20,876 nt of DNA. It comes from Candidatus Poseidoniaceae archaeon (GTDB taxonomy: Archaea > Thermoplasmatota > Poseidoniia > Poseidoniales > Poseidoniaceae). The stretch is from the NCBI GenBank assembly GCA_022451765.1, contig JAKUNY010000010.1:1-20876 (forward strand). The letters run 5' to 3'. The position numbers and the translations under genes were made by a program. Below, one piece after another: positions 5,992 through 16,500 of the stretch. The notes beneath the pieces are model-generated. The model saw nothing but the letters and a program-made list of their open reading frames with translations, ran no database searches and was not told the DNA's origin. Positions within the stretch are counted from its first letter, which is position 1; every line of letters begins with the position of its first letter.

Positions 5992-7953
5992 TTTTTCAAG
6001 ACGCTCTGGTGTACCCATGTCCCAGAATTTTGTTGAATCCAAGTAAACATGAATCTCATTTGCCATTGCCGAATAAATCGTGTTCTCCCAGGACCACGGC
6101 CCATCCTTGCCATGCTTAAGGACAACGGATTTGCTCACAATGGATGTTCCTGCCTCGTATCCGTTAAACGTCGGTGGCGGTTCTTGTTGCTTCGAATACT
6201 GAATCAGTCGACCACTCTCATGATGAAGGTTCATGCATTCATGCTCTGTGGTGACGGTCATCGTCAGCGGTGATGATTTCTCTCTGTGATGTTTGACGAG
6301 CGAGGAATAATCGATTGGGTGGTAATCATCGCCCCAAAGCAACATGAATTCATCCTCAAGGTATTCTCTCGCATTCCATAATGCTCCGCCAGTCCCCAAT
6401 TGCTCAGGTTCCTGGACAAACGTCAGCTCGATTCCGGGATGGACGAATCCTGCAAATTGTTCCCCATGGTGGCCAGTCAGGACAAGTGCACGATTGCATC
6501 CTTGAGATTTGACCCAATCAAGAATATGAGACAAGATTGGTGTCCCGCCGACCTCAATGAGGGATTTAGGTTGATGTTGGGTTTTCTCACCAAGTCTAGT
6601 TCCTAAACCTCCAGCAAGAATGACCACTTGCGGCATACGGTGCGATTTTGCAATGGAAGCGTACAATGCCCCACTTTCGCGAAGGGTGCGTTTTTGAGTT
6701 TCAAAATCAACATGGTACAGACCAAAACACTGCTCATAGCCTTCTGCCCACTCGAAATTGTCCATAAGGCTCCAGTGATAGAATCCAAGAATATCGTGGC
6801 CATCAGCAATTGCCTCTGATGTTATCTGTAAATGTCTGCGCACGTGTTCAGGACGCATATCATCGTCGTCATCTGCAACACCGTTCTCGGTGACAATCAT
6901 CGGGAGATTGAGTGAAGCAACCATCTCAAAGGCGCGCTTCAATCCTTCTGCATACATTGGATATCGAAAATCAGTACGTTCTTCCCACGGACGAATCAGT
7001 GGGTCGATCTCTACCTTTGTTGGCATGAACGGCGTAGCAAGGAGGTGCGTGTAGTAATTTACACCAATGAAGTCACTGCTTCCCTTTAATCCTTCAATCG
7101 AAACGCTACGAAGTGCTGAGGGCGGTTTAAACCGACCGGTTTTCAGCCCATTTATCCAGCAACGATTGAACATTCCATCCAGAAGATTTGCTTGGAATCG
7201 GTGCAAGGGATTCCAACGCCTATACGGGTCGAAGATGTTGATGTTTTTGACAAGCCCAATCTTCGTCATCGAACCGTTGGCCATGGATTTCAGTGTACGG
7301 TAGCAGCGGGCATGAGCCCGCATCAAATTAAGAGAAACTCGACGTGTTTTCTTGAACGATCGCTCCCCAGGTGGAAATTCTCCGAGGATGTATCCCATCG
7401 AGGCGTACACCGCTGGTTCGTTTATTGTACACCACCATTCTACGCGATCACTCAAAGCTTCAAACATTCTCGAAGAGAATCGAATCCAATAAATAATGTT
7501 GGATTCCTTTTCAAAGGCACCCAAATCTTCCCACCAGAGTGGATTCGTGAAATGATGCAGTGTCACCATCGGTTGAATTCCACGCTCAAGGAGACGATCG
7601 ACGAGATCACTGTACCAAGCAATCGCATCCTCATCCCATTCACCCATTGTTGGTTCAATCCGACTCCATTCCAAAGAAAATCGGTAATGCGTAACATTCA
7701 GGTTTTGAATGAGTTCAAGATCTTGTTCATTTCGGTTCCAATGGTCGCAGGCGATACCACTGGATTGCCCGCTTTTCGAAGTAGGTTCAAACCGAGTCCA
7801 ATTATTTGTGTTACCGCCCTCGATCTGATGCGATGCAGTTGCAACGCCCCACATAAAATTCGGTGGGAAGGCTTGTCCATTCAGGAGCTTGGTATAATCA
7901 ACATCGGACCAGTTACGATGTTCTTCAACGCCCATAGCATCACTGACCATCAT
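5959..7953 (-). CDS. Fusion: GH1 beta-glycosidase + sugar-1-phosphate nucleotidyltransferase
   Basis: One uninterrupted 664-residue frame joins two enzymes. Residues ~25-437 are a family-1 glycoside hydrolase (beta-glucosidase/beta-galactosidase type, retaining). Visible are FMWGVATASHQIEG, YRFSLEWSRIEP, the acid/base Glu179 in TINEP, the nucleophile Glu356 in VTENG, and GFYHWSLMDNFEWAEGY. From Met440 an NTP_transferase domain begins: VVILAGGLGTRLGEKTQHQP with the nucleotide-binding loop, LIEVGGTPILSHIL, the LGTGGAL substrate loop, the metal site LLWGDDYH, and a C-terminal FWDMGTPERLEKLEQFF. It would make an NDP-sugar from a sugar-1-phosphate; NTP and sugar are not certain. There is no signal peptide, so it is cytosolic, and almost no linker between the domains. 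ATG 7953 overlaps the previous stop (ATGA); an in-frame TTG at 7968 is less likely. A separate start at the internal ATG 6636 has no ribosome-binding site. Confidence 0.92.
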   Translation of the reverse strand: MMVSDAMGVEEHRNWSDVDYTKLLNGQAFPPNFMWGVATASHQIEGGNTNNWTRFEPTSKSGQSSGIACDHWNRNEQDLELIQNLNVTHYRFSLEWSRIEPTMGEWDEDAIAWYSDLVDRLLERGIQPMVTLHHFTNPLWWEDLGAFEKESNIIYWIRFSSRMFEALSDRVEWWCTINEPAVYASMGYILGEFPPGERSFKKTRRVSLNLMRAHARCYRTLKSMANGSMTKIGLVKNINIFDPYRRWNPLHRFQANLLDGMFNRCWINGLKTGRFKPPSALRSVSIEGLKGSSDFIGVNYYTHLLATPFMPTKVEIDPLIRPWEERTDFRYPMYAEGLKRAFEMVASLNLPMIVTENGVADDDDDMRPEHVRRHLQITSEAIADGHDILGFYHWSLMDNFEWAEGYEQCFGLYHVDFETQKRTLRESGALYASIAKSHRMPQVVILAGGLGTRLGEKTQHQPKSLIEVGGTPILSHILDWVKSQGCNRALVLTGHHGEQFAGFVHPGIELTFVQEPEQLGTGGALWNAREYLEDEFMLLWGDDYHPIDYSSLVKHHREKSSPLTMTVTTEHECMNLHHESGRLIQYSKQQEPPPTFNGYEAGTSIVSKSVVLKHGKDGPWSWENTIYSAMANEIHVYLDSTKFWDMGTPERLEKLEQFFNESSL

Positions 7954-10547
7954 TGAGCCCGGGTCCAAGAACCATCGCTACCAACATTCCAGTACTGCAA
8001 TTCCGTGCTTGCATCAACGTACCAGCCAGTCTCACCTTGGTTCGTTCCTGGGGCCGCTTGCATCACGCCAACTTGACCAGCCTTGGTTGCCAATTGTTGG
8101 CGTAGATCCGAAGCAAGTTCAGGCTCGGTGTATGTTTGGCTCGGCAGAGGCTGAACAGTTGTTGAAGGTGGTTCTTCAGCAACGATATCAGGAGCGTCTG
8201 TGAGTTGCTCCTCAACATCTTCTGACACGTCGTAGAATTCCTCTTCATCCCAATCGCCTTCATTCCCTTTTTGGTTGCCTCGACGTATGAGGACGACCAG
8301 AACTATGAAGATCATCAACAGCAAACCAATGATGATTGAAACTGCAGTGTTGGTCGAACCGAGCGCTCCACTAAGGAGTACGGATTCAACGTCAAAAAAT
8401 TGTTGAGAAATCAACCCGTTCCATGTAACAGTACAGGATCGGTCCGAGCCCGCCTCCTCAAGTTCAACTTCCCACGTATCGGACTTAACGTGCGTCGCCT
8501 TTCCAGACGTGCAGGATAGGCTGGTTCGTTCGGGATTTACTTCAACCCGATTTCCTTGCGAGTCCTCAGCATGCACGGTGATTAAGGTGACTTCTCCTTG
8601 ACTTCTCGTCTCATTCGCCATGCCCGTAATGACTCGCACAGCTTGGCCTGGAACGATGGTTAGTGGCAGCGTGTGTTTCGCATCTCCTTGAGCCAGTTCA
8701 AGGTCGTAAGTTCCGCTTGTGATACCGGTGAGTTGCCAGAATCCGCGCCCGCTTGAGGAAGCATCGAAAAGAACGAAATCTCCGGATATTAATTCCACAC
8801 TCTCTGCAGGGGCTGTGTTTCCGTGAACATCAACCAATTCAACAAAGAGATCGGATGGAACACCGGCTTCGATGGTCAAACCTTCATCGGCGTCTGTCAT
8901 TAGTGAGGTTCCTGTACCAGGAACGACGTTTATTCGTACGGCTGCAAAAACACCATCAGCGTTTGCACGGATTTCGTGTTCACCGGTTTCTGTTGGGAAC
9001 CATTTACCATCGGCCATGCGAATTTCGAGGGTACGATCTTGACCAGCAATGGTCCAATTGACAGCCACGTAGGGAATGATGTTTTGATATGCATCCATGA
9101 AAAGTGGATTGAATTCGAGGTACGAATCTGCAGCAACTTCCGTCCCAGATTCCGGTAACTCGATGAAGGCTAAACGCCCTGGCGAAATTTCATCGGTCCA
9201 TTGCGATTGGTGAAGCACACCTGTTGATGGGTCCAGGTAGTTAGCGCTGAACCCAAGCGATTCAATTTGTTTCGGCATGACAGAAACGTAAGATGCGAAG
9301 ATGTCAACACTTGCGAAAACGCCATCTGTTTGTGTAATGTTGGCTTCTATTTGCCAAACATTTCCAAACGAATCCATCGCTTGATGGACCAGAGCCATTT
9401 GCACTCCAGCAGATACAGAGGATTGGCTTGGGACGAGTCGGGTAACATCCGCTGAACCATGCATTACCTCGACGTTTATCGAAGCAGGCACATCGGAATC
9501 AACGACATGCAAAGAAAACTCGCCTGCTTGTCCTGGCGTCCAGTGAACCTCGTTACCAACTTGTGAGAGAATACCGTTGTTAACCGACCAATTGGCAATT
9601 GGAATTGGAACCGCTGAGGAATAGCCTTGTGAATCTGTGCGAATAGCATCCAGCCGATAGACTTCTCCTGAAACGTAAACATCCGCATGGGGTGTAATTT
9701 GTACTTCAACAATCGAGGCATCAGCAGGAACAACTTGTATTGTACTGTTACCCCAAATCGCTCCGGCCCTGACCGATAGATTCCAGATTCCTGGGGCTGA
9801 TGCATAGTAATAGCCTACAGGCGTAATGGTTCCATTTTCAACATCCCATACCTTGTTTCCAGCAAGCGTGTTGTTCATCTTTTGCCCATAAGAATCAATG
9901 AGGTCAGGGTAGAGTTGCAATCCTTCACCACTTCGTAATATCAAATTCTCAGGGAAGACAAATTCGTAGGGATCACCTGCTATCGCTTCCATGATCACTT
10001 GTTTTTCTAATTGGTCGTATCGAGCAACAACCTCGTACAAGCCGAGTGATGGGGGCGTCCATGCAGGTTCTCCCTGTCCAATGTAGGTGCCATCAACTGT
10101 CCACACGACATCATTACCTGGTCGCGGATTGTCGTGTGAATCAATGAGGTTCGCCTGCAACGTGAACGGAAATTTGGCACGCGGCTGTTCAGTCGTATTG
10201 ATTTCAATGGATTGACCAAAACCTGCGACAACGGTTACAACGACGGTGTCATTGAAACCTCCATGGTCAGCACGAACGGTAACTTGACCTGCTGACCAAG
10301 GAAAAAAGAGCCCGCTTTGCTCAATGGTTCCATTGCTTGCAGACCATGTAATCTCCCCATCAGCAACGTTGTTCAAAGCGTCGTAAAGTGTTGCTTCCAT
10401 CTGCAAGACGCCGTCGGATGAAATTGTGGTTGATGGCGTTGAGATAACGATTTGCGCAGGTGGACCAGCGGCCGTTGCCGGAATGGACGTGAAAAGAGAA
10501 GCGAGCAACAAACTGCAGAGTAATACTGCGGAATGTTGCTTGCTCAT
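7950..10547 (-). CDS. Surface protein with eight Ig-like modules, C-terminal anchor and Trp-rich tail
   Basis: An 865-residue single-pass surface protein. It begins with a Sec signal peptide (AVLLCSLLLASLFTSIPATAA, residues ~7-27). Eight Ig-like (BIG2/invasin-like) modules of 80-90 residues follow, about 29-721, each opening with a 'V.S.....' strand, carrying a D..GN or similar turn, and ending in V.PG-like linkers. A membrane helix (VSIIIGLLLMIFIVLVVLI, ~736-754) with RR after it puts the C-terminus inside. The tail is acidic, then Pro-rich, and ends in WYVD...YWNV.SDGSW. The module order matches the C-terminal third of the upstream giant protein. I chose ATG 10547 because GGTGA lies 4 bases upstream, overlapping the giant's stop region; in-frame starts at 10568/10577 lie inside that gene. 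A likely role is cell-surface adhesion or spacing; no enzyme domain is visible. It is co-transcribed with the GH1 fusion (ATGA overlap). Confidence 0.88.
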   Translation of the reverse strand: MSKQHSAVLLCSLLLASLFTSIPATAAGPPAQIVISTPSTTISSDGVLQMEATLYDALNNVADGEITWSASNGTIEQSGLFFPWSAGQVTVRADHGGFNDTVVVTVVAGFGQSIEINTTEQPRAKFPFTLQANLIDSHDNPRPGNDVVWTVDGTYIGQGEPAWTPPSLGLYEVVARYDQLEKQVIMEAIAGDPYEFVFPENLILRSGEGLQLYPDLIDSYGQKMNNTLAGNKVWDVENGTITPVGYYYASAPGIWNLSVRAGAIWGNSTIQVVPADASIVEVQITPHADVYVSGEVYRLDAIRTDSQGYSSAVPIPIANWSVNNGILSQVGNEVHWTPGQAGEFSLHVVDSDVPASINVEVMHGSADVTRLVPSQSSVSAGVQMALVHQAMDSFGNVWQIEANITQTDGVFASVDIFASYVSVMPKQIESLGFSANYLDPSTGVLHQSQWTDEISPGRLAFIELPESGTEVAADSYLEFNPLFMDAYQNIIPYVAVNWTIAGQDRTLEIRMADGKWFPTETGEHEIRANADGVFAAVRINVVPGTGTSLMTDADEGLTIEAGVPSDLFVELVDVHGNTAPAESVELISGDFVLFDASSSGRGFWQLTGITSGTYDLELAQGDAKHTLPLTIVPGQAVRVITGMANETRSQGEVTLITVHAEDSQGNRVEVNPERTSLSCTSGKATHVKSDTWEVELEEAGSDRSCTVTWNGLISQQFFDVESVLLSGALGSTNTAVSIIIGLLLMIFIVLVVLIRRGNQKGNEGDWDEEEFYDVSEDVEEQLTDAPDIVAEEPPSTTVQPLPSQTYTEPELASDLRQQLATKAGQVGVMQAAPGTNQGETGWYVDASTELQYWNVGSDGSWTRAQ
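8385..10463 (-). repeat. Eight-module Ig-like array of the 865-residue surface protein
   Basis: Eight divergent protein-level repeats. The third, fourth and fifth align best with the giant protein's corresponding modules. For example, IPIANWSVNNGIL and HWTPGQAGEF match LPLANWTSISDGAL and QWIPSGLGGRV; WDVENG...APGIWNLSVRA matches YSVNDG...TVGMWQLSLTS. Repeats are not detectable at the DNA level by eye. Confidence 0.7.
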
Positions 10548-10555
10548 TCTCTCAC

Positions 10556-13500
10556 CTAATCCTGCCATTGGGTCCAATCGCTTTGTCCTGATTCACGGTA
10601 GTACCATGTTCCGTCTCCACTCTGAGCCCACTCAGTCCCATCATCGTCCATGCGTTGGTCGACGATCCAACTCGTGTCTTCTTGTTCTTCCTCTTCCGCA
10701 GGAGGAGAACCAGTAGGACCTGTTCCGGGTGCTGGACCACTCGGACCCGGTGCTCGGCCTGTTGGGCCGCGAGCAGCACGTGGCTCATCGTCTTCGTCAT
10801 CGTATTCATCGTCCCAATCATCGTCGTCTCTGCCTGAACGCATGGCCATGACAAGAAGGACAAGAACTACTGCGACAATTAGACCGATGAGGACCGCTCC
10901 AATGTAGTACAAGGTACCGCCTGCAGCGAAGAATCCGCCGAATGTGCCGGTGACCTCAATCTCGTAATTTTCACTTACTTGCCCAGCTGAAACGGTGATT
11001 GTTTGAGGGCCGCTTTCCAGAGTTGTGACCTTGTAAGTCCCTTGGCCAGTGTTCTCAACCGTTCCGCGTCCAGTTGCATCAACTCGCGCACTGCTCGGAA
11101 CAGGGATAGGGTTTGCAAATCGGTCAAAGGCTTGAACGGTTATGTCGATGGATGCTTGTTGATCAACCTTGACTGCTGACAACTCAACTTCAATGAAGTC
11201 AACAATCATTTGCGGTGAAATCTTCAATTCGAACGTGTTGCTTGCACCGGGTGTAGAGTATTCCATGATGTGGTCTCCAGCAGCAGAAGCTTGGTATGCG
11301 TAGGAACCAGTGACGGAACCCGGGATGACTCGATCGGATAGGGAACCGTCCTCTATCCACTCAACATCTTGCGGGAAGGTGTTTCCATCGCTGTCTGTGC
11401 CTGTGATGCTAATATCAATCGATTCACCTGCATCCTCGTCAAAGGTATTCAATTCGTGATCAAGTGATACAGCCACTCCATGATAGACTGAGATGTCAAT
11501 CGAGCGGGTGTAATTGAACCCATCTGCGTTTTCAATGTAGGCCCAAACCCGATAGTTTCCGACCGTGGTTGCCTCCCATTGGTAACCGTCTGCAACAAAT
11601 GTGCTTGTTATGTCGGTCACAACGCCGGCGTCCGTGTCCTCAAACATCCATGTCAGTACATTCACGTCCAGTGGGTTCAAATCTCCGTCGCTTAATGAAA
11701 CAGAGAAGTCAATTGAATCATCTGCACTGATGTTGTAGACCGTTCCTGTATCACCGTTTGAAGCGATTGTGTTCATCGTAAACACCTGAATGATGCCCTC
11801 GGAAACTTCAACGTTGACAATTTCACTAAACAATTGACCGTCGAACGTGTACTCAGCACGCACGACATAGGCCGTCGTTGAAGCAAGAATAGGCATGAAT
11901 TCTGTTTCATCAGAGAGTGTGTACAAGAGGACGGATTGTTCGCTCCAATCGGGATGAGCAACGGTCCAATTTACATCAATTGTCCAGCGATTTCCTTTTC
12001 CGTCGCTTGCCTTGGCTTTGACCACGAAGGTCTCATCAGCTGTCATACTGTATGTTGCACCGTCAGCATCCTCGGAATCAACAATCAACACCATGTCGAC
12101 CATGATACCCTTTGTAACGTTGATTGTGATGGACTCGAAAATGGTCTCGTATTGTGCGGAAATAACGCGTCCACCCAAGCCACTTGGAATCCATTGAACA
12201 GGGTGATCGAGTGTGATGTTCAATGCTCCATCCGAAATTGACGTCCAGTTGGCAAGCGGTAGCACGACGGGGAGTCGATTTCCTTGAACGTCAATGCGTG
12301 TCGTGTTGAGGAAAACAACATCATCAGCTGTGATGTCCCATGCGGATGGAACGATTTCAAGTGACGCCATTTGCCCATGACCTGTTTGAATCGGAATTGA
12401 ATCCGAGAGACCAATCGCTGAGGTAAGAGAGAGTTGCCACATACCGACTGTATCAGCAAAGTACATGCTCGTCGCTTCGCTGTAAAGCCCATCGTTGACA
12501 CTGTAAGAAAGAGCACCTGCTTCAGTGAGAGGGATGATGTTTCTGTATTGGTCGTACAACGTTGTCGTAATTTCACACTCTGTTCCAGCAGGAACAACAC
12601 CGCTGCATCCGGTTAGTTCAATGTCGGCTGGAGCACCCAACTCAACGAGAATGTTGACGACCGTTGAGGTGGTTCCCCACGTGACGGTCACGGTTTGTCC
12701 ACCAACCGCATACGGTTGGAAGATGTCTCCGAACGTTCCACCCATGGTACCATTGCTTGGAGTAAAGGTGATGCTCTCTCCTGGCACGGCATTTCCATGT
12801 TGATCAACCACGTCTGCGGACAGTTCAAGGGTTTCATCCGCAGTAATTGTTGCAGTGAGGGGTGTAACGACCAAATCAACCGCAACGCCCGGTGTTACAG
12901 TCACACTCTCGTCTTCGCAGATGACACCGAAACAGGCAGTCACGGTATGCGTGCCCACAGTTGTCGGCGTGAACAATCCGGTCGAGTCGATGCTGCCGCT
13001 GCTTGCAGACCAAACGACAGGCACACTCGCAACAAGTGAATTGTAATCATAGGTCGAAGCGCTGAATTGTACCGCCGAATCTGCGTCGGTAGAGGTCGCT
13101 ATTGGTGATATGGTGACGGAATCAATGTCGGTGTAATTCATCAACAGCAGTGGACGCTTGGACAAGGTCTCCTCACTGTTGTCAGCGAACTCGACCTCCA
13201 TCCATCCTTGGGAGGGCGTTCCAATAATGACCCAACTGTGGACACCGTCAATGTACATCATTCGGTGACCTAAATTGAAATTGATTGTCGTATCGACCGC
13301 TTGAAGATTGCTCATGAAGAATACGTCGATTGGTGTTGAATCATAATCGACACCCGCCTGCATACCAGGAGCAGCCCACAAAGCGGCTCCGGTTCCATTC
13401 CATGTCGCAGTGGTTTCCGACCAGCCCGTGGTGATGACTCTGTGCACTGTGAAGGTCATTCCTGTAGCACCTGCTCCGAAGTTAAAATCTTCAAGATGCA

Positions 13501-16500
13501 TGGCCAAACTGACAGAGTGAACGTTCATGCTTGGGTTGAGTGGAATCTGCCCGAAATCAGCGCTCAGCAACATACGATGTTCGTTTTGTGAAGCATCAAC
13601 ACCGATTATGTTCATGTCTCCCTCAAGGTTTGTCTCAGTAAGTCCGCTGTAAATGGACACATCTTGGACGTTGGTGTGAGCAAGCTCCTCGATTTCATTG
13701 CCAGTTTGGAATTCGTACGTCCACGTATGGTCGTTGTTGTCTTGCGTTTGGGGGTCGCCGATTCCAACAATCCATCGAGATGACGAGGGACCAGGAATAG
13801 ATCCGTTGACCGCTTGAACCCACCACTCAAAGGTGGAGCCTGGATCAATCGTGTCTGCGAATGTGAAACTTGTACCAGTTATCTGACTTGAGGTCGCTGA
13901 CTTGAAGGTGTATTGGCCGGATTCGTTACGGATTGTAACGATGTATCCCGTCGCTCCAGCAACTGTGTTCCAATTCAGAACTGGCTTATCGAGTGACTCC
14001 AACAGATTGTTCGTCGTATCGTACAAAACTGCACCGTCGAGTGGAGAGAGGAGTACAGGTTGAGCAGGGGGTACAACTCCCGCAACGTTATCCACGTAGT
14101 CGACTCGGAGTGTTGGACGCAAGGACTCCGTTGCATATTCACCAGAGGCAAACGTGTGGAGACTGTTTCCTGAACCAACCATCTTGAGTTGGATGGTCAT
14201 CGTTTGATTGCCGTTTGCAATATTCGATTGTGCAAGCGATGTAATGTCCCATTCAAGCCATCCAGACGGAGGAGTCACTGGGAGTGTTGAGCGTGTAATT
14301 TCAGTCGTGCTGCAGGTCGGCGGTTGAAGCGCAGTAACGCCGGATTCAGTAAAGGTCGAACATGCATGCGCACTGACCGTTAGTGGTGAAACGCCGGCGA
14401 CCTGGGTGCGGTACAATTGGAGCATTGTCGAGGTCGGAGTCATTGCACTGGGCCATGGCATTTGAGAGAGATCAAACTCAATGAAAACCTCATGGTCTCC
14501 AGATGAACTCGCACCGAGTTTGAGCGTTGTACTACCACCATAATTCGTGTTTAATGCGGAAGAAACCGTATACGTATCTGGAGCACCTGGTAGCAATCCT
14601 GTATTGCTGAAGATGGAACCACTCGACAGGGTGACGGGGTGATTACCTGCACCATCGTCATAGCCTTGATCGGCTGGAACTCGGTAGGTGTTGACTTGTG
14701 ACCACTCACCAAATCGGTAGAATTGGTCTGAAACAATTTCTTGGACAGAGAACAAACGCCAGTAAATCCAATTGTCTGCTGATGTAATGTTTGCAACAGT
14801 GAATGTAGAGTTTGTTGGATCCCAAGTGATATTTCCATCGGTGAATGCATAAGATGTGTCCACAGCTGCGCAATTGAGGTCGTAAATCATCCGAGCATCT
14901 GAAGCGAAGCAGATGTAAAACCCAGTTTCATTGTTTGATGGGGGCGTCCATGACAGGTTCACATGGTCGGCACCAGATGGTCTTGGAGAAGAGTAGTTCC
15001 AAACGGTTGTTGCATCAACTGGCAGAAGTCCAGTTGGGCTAGGATCAACGTATGGATTGGTCATCCGGTACGTGATGTTCAGAGAAGGACGTAGTGCTGC
15101 GCTTGCCTCGTTGCTTGAATAGAAGTCAATACGGCCGTCGACATTGCTGTTGTTTTCTTCGGCTTGAATAAGGAAATCAAGCGTTGTCATACCGTTCGCA
15201 ACTGCTCGTTGAAGCATTTGTGTAATTTCTCCGCGGTGTGTTTCATTCGATGAGTCGATCAAGCTGGCTCCGCCCTGTGGGATATCCGTGTCGGATGAAT
15301 GATATGCACCAGGTGAATTCCACTGCGTTGAATTGGTCGCATTGTTCCAGTTCGCATCACCATCAAAGGCGGTGTTGAGTACAGACCCGCTCCACCACAC
15401 TTCGCCGAAACTGGTCGACTTCGTACTCAACGTGAAGTAGGCACTCACGATTTCGTAGGTTCCGTTAATCGGTAACTTTGTCAAATCAACCGACACGATG
15501 GTGGATGAGCGTTGGGATGTTCCAGAATTGTATCCTGATCGACCGACGCTAAAGGTGTCGGAATTGTAGAGATTTGCATTTGCTGCTGCAGAATCGAGTG
15601 TTGTATCTGTGAGGAATCCTGACGGGTCGTTAAGATTTGGCAGGAACCCTCCTTCGGAGACGTTGATGTAACCCCATGTACTGTTGATTGCGTTTCCAAC
15701 GTCATGTGGGATATGGAACACAGAGCTGGCTGAACGTGGACCGAGCATCTCATCGTTCACGGGTTGAACAAACCAACGAATGCTTTGGTTGGTTGCAAGG
15801 TCACTCGATGGTTGGAAGGAAAGGGTTTGCAAATCGAACAAGGCTGGTTCGGCTCGAGAGTCGTAAATCGAGAATCCTTCCATGATATCCGTTGGGTCGT
15901 TTTGGATGAAGACCTTCCAATCATCGATGTTGGCTGCATTGGAGTGCGTCCAAGACATGGTAGGTCGAGTCGAGGGTTCAGGAACGTGCCCAGTCAAATT
16001 CCACTCGATTGAACCATCCGCAGGGAAAGCATTGCTTGCTGCAACGCTTGGAATCGTTGCGGTCCCGTCTGTCCATGTGAGATTCAACCAAGGTCGTTGC
16101 GTCGACAAACCTTCGCTACTGGTGAAGGTGATGAGGTCATCGGATGAGTCGCTCGTCATCAATGCCACAGAAAGATAAGAGTCGCCGTTGGCGAGGGCAG
16201 CCTGCACCAACTCCGTTACATCCCAATCCATCCAGTCGGCTGATGCAGATTCGCTAAGATCACTCAATGAGCCAACGTCGGAACCGATGGCTCGTCCACC
16301 GTCAGCAGACCAACTGTTGGTACCGTCGTAAGTCGAATTGTTGAGTCCTGTTGTCCATGTTTGCAAGACCGGGCGGACTGCGATCTGAACGTTCGTGTCC
16401 GATCCCGCTTGTGCCCACATCGACAATTCGGCATTGGTGACACGTGCGGTGCTCGGATTTGGTACTTGATTCAGAGGAATCTTGATCAGTGCACTCGTAT

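Noticed and set aside
6634..6636. Separate start for the nucleotidyltransferase at the internal ATG
   Set aside because: No stop separates it from GH1 and no Shine-Dalgarno-like site precedes it; a single fused frame is the simpler reading, though an internal start cannot be fully excluded.
7192..7956. 254-codon plus-strand open frame
   Set aside because: Entirely antisense to the GH1 domain, which has clear catalytic motifs; the translation has no recognisable domain and low-complexity codon-shadow character.
12695..13039. Open frames of ~60-130 codons scattered on both strands across 10.5-19.7 kb
   Set aside because: All lie inside the intact giant gene; none has a ribosome-binding site plus a recognisable domain.
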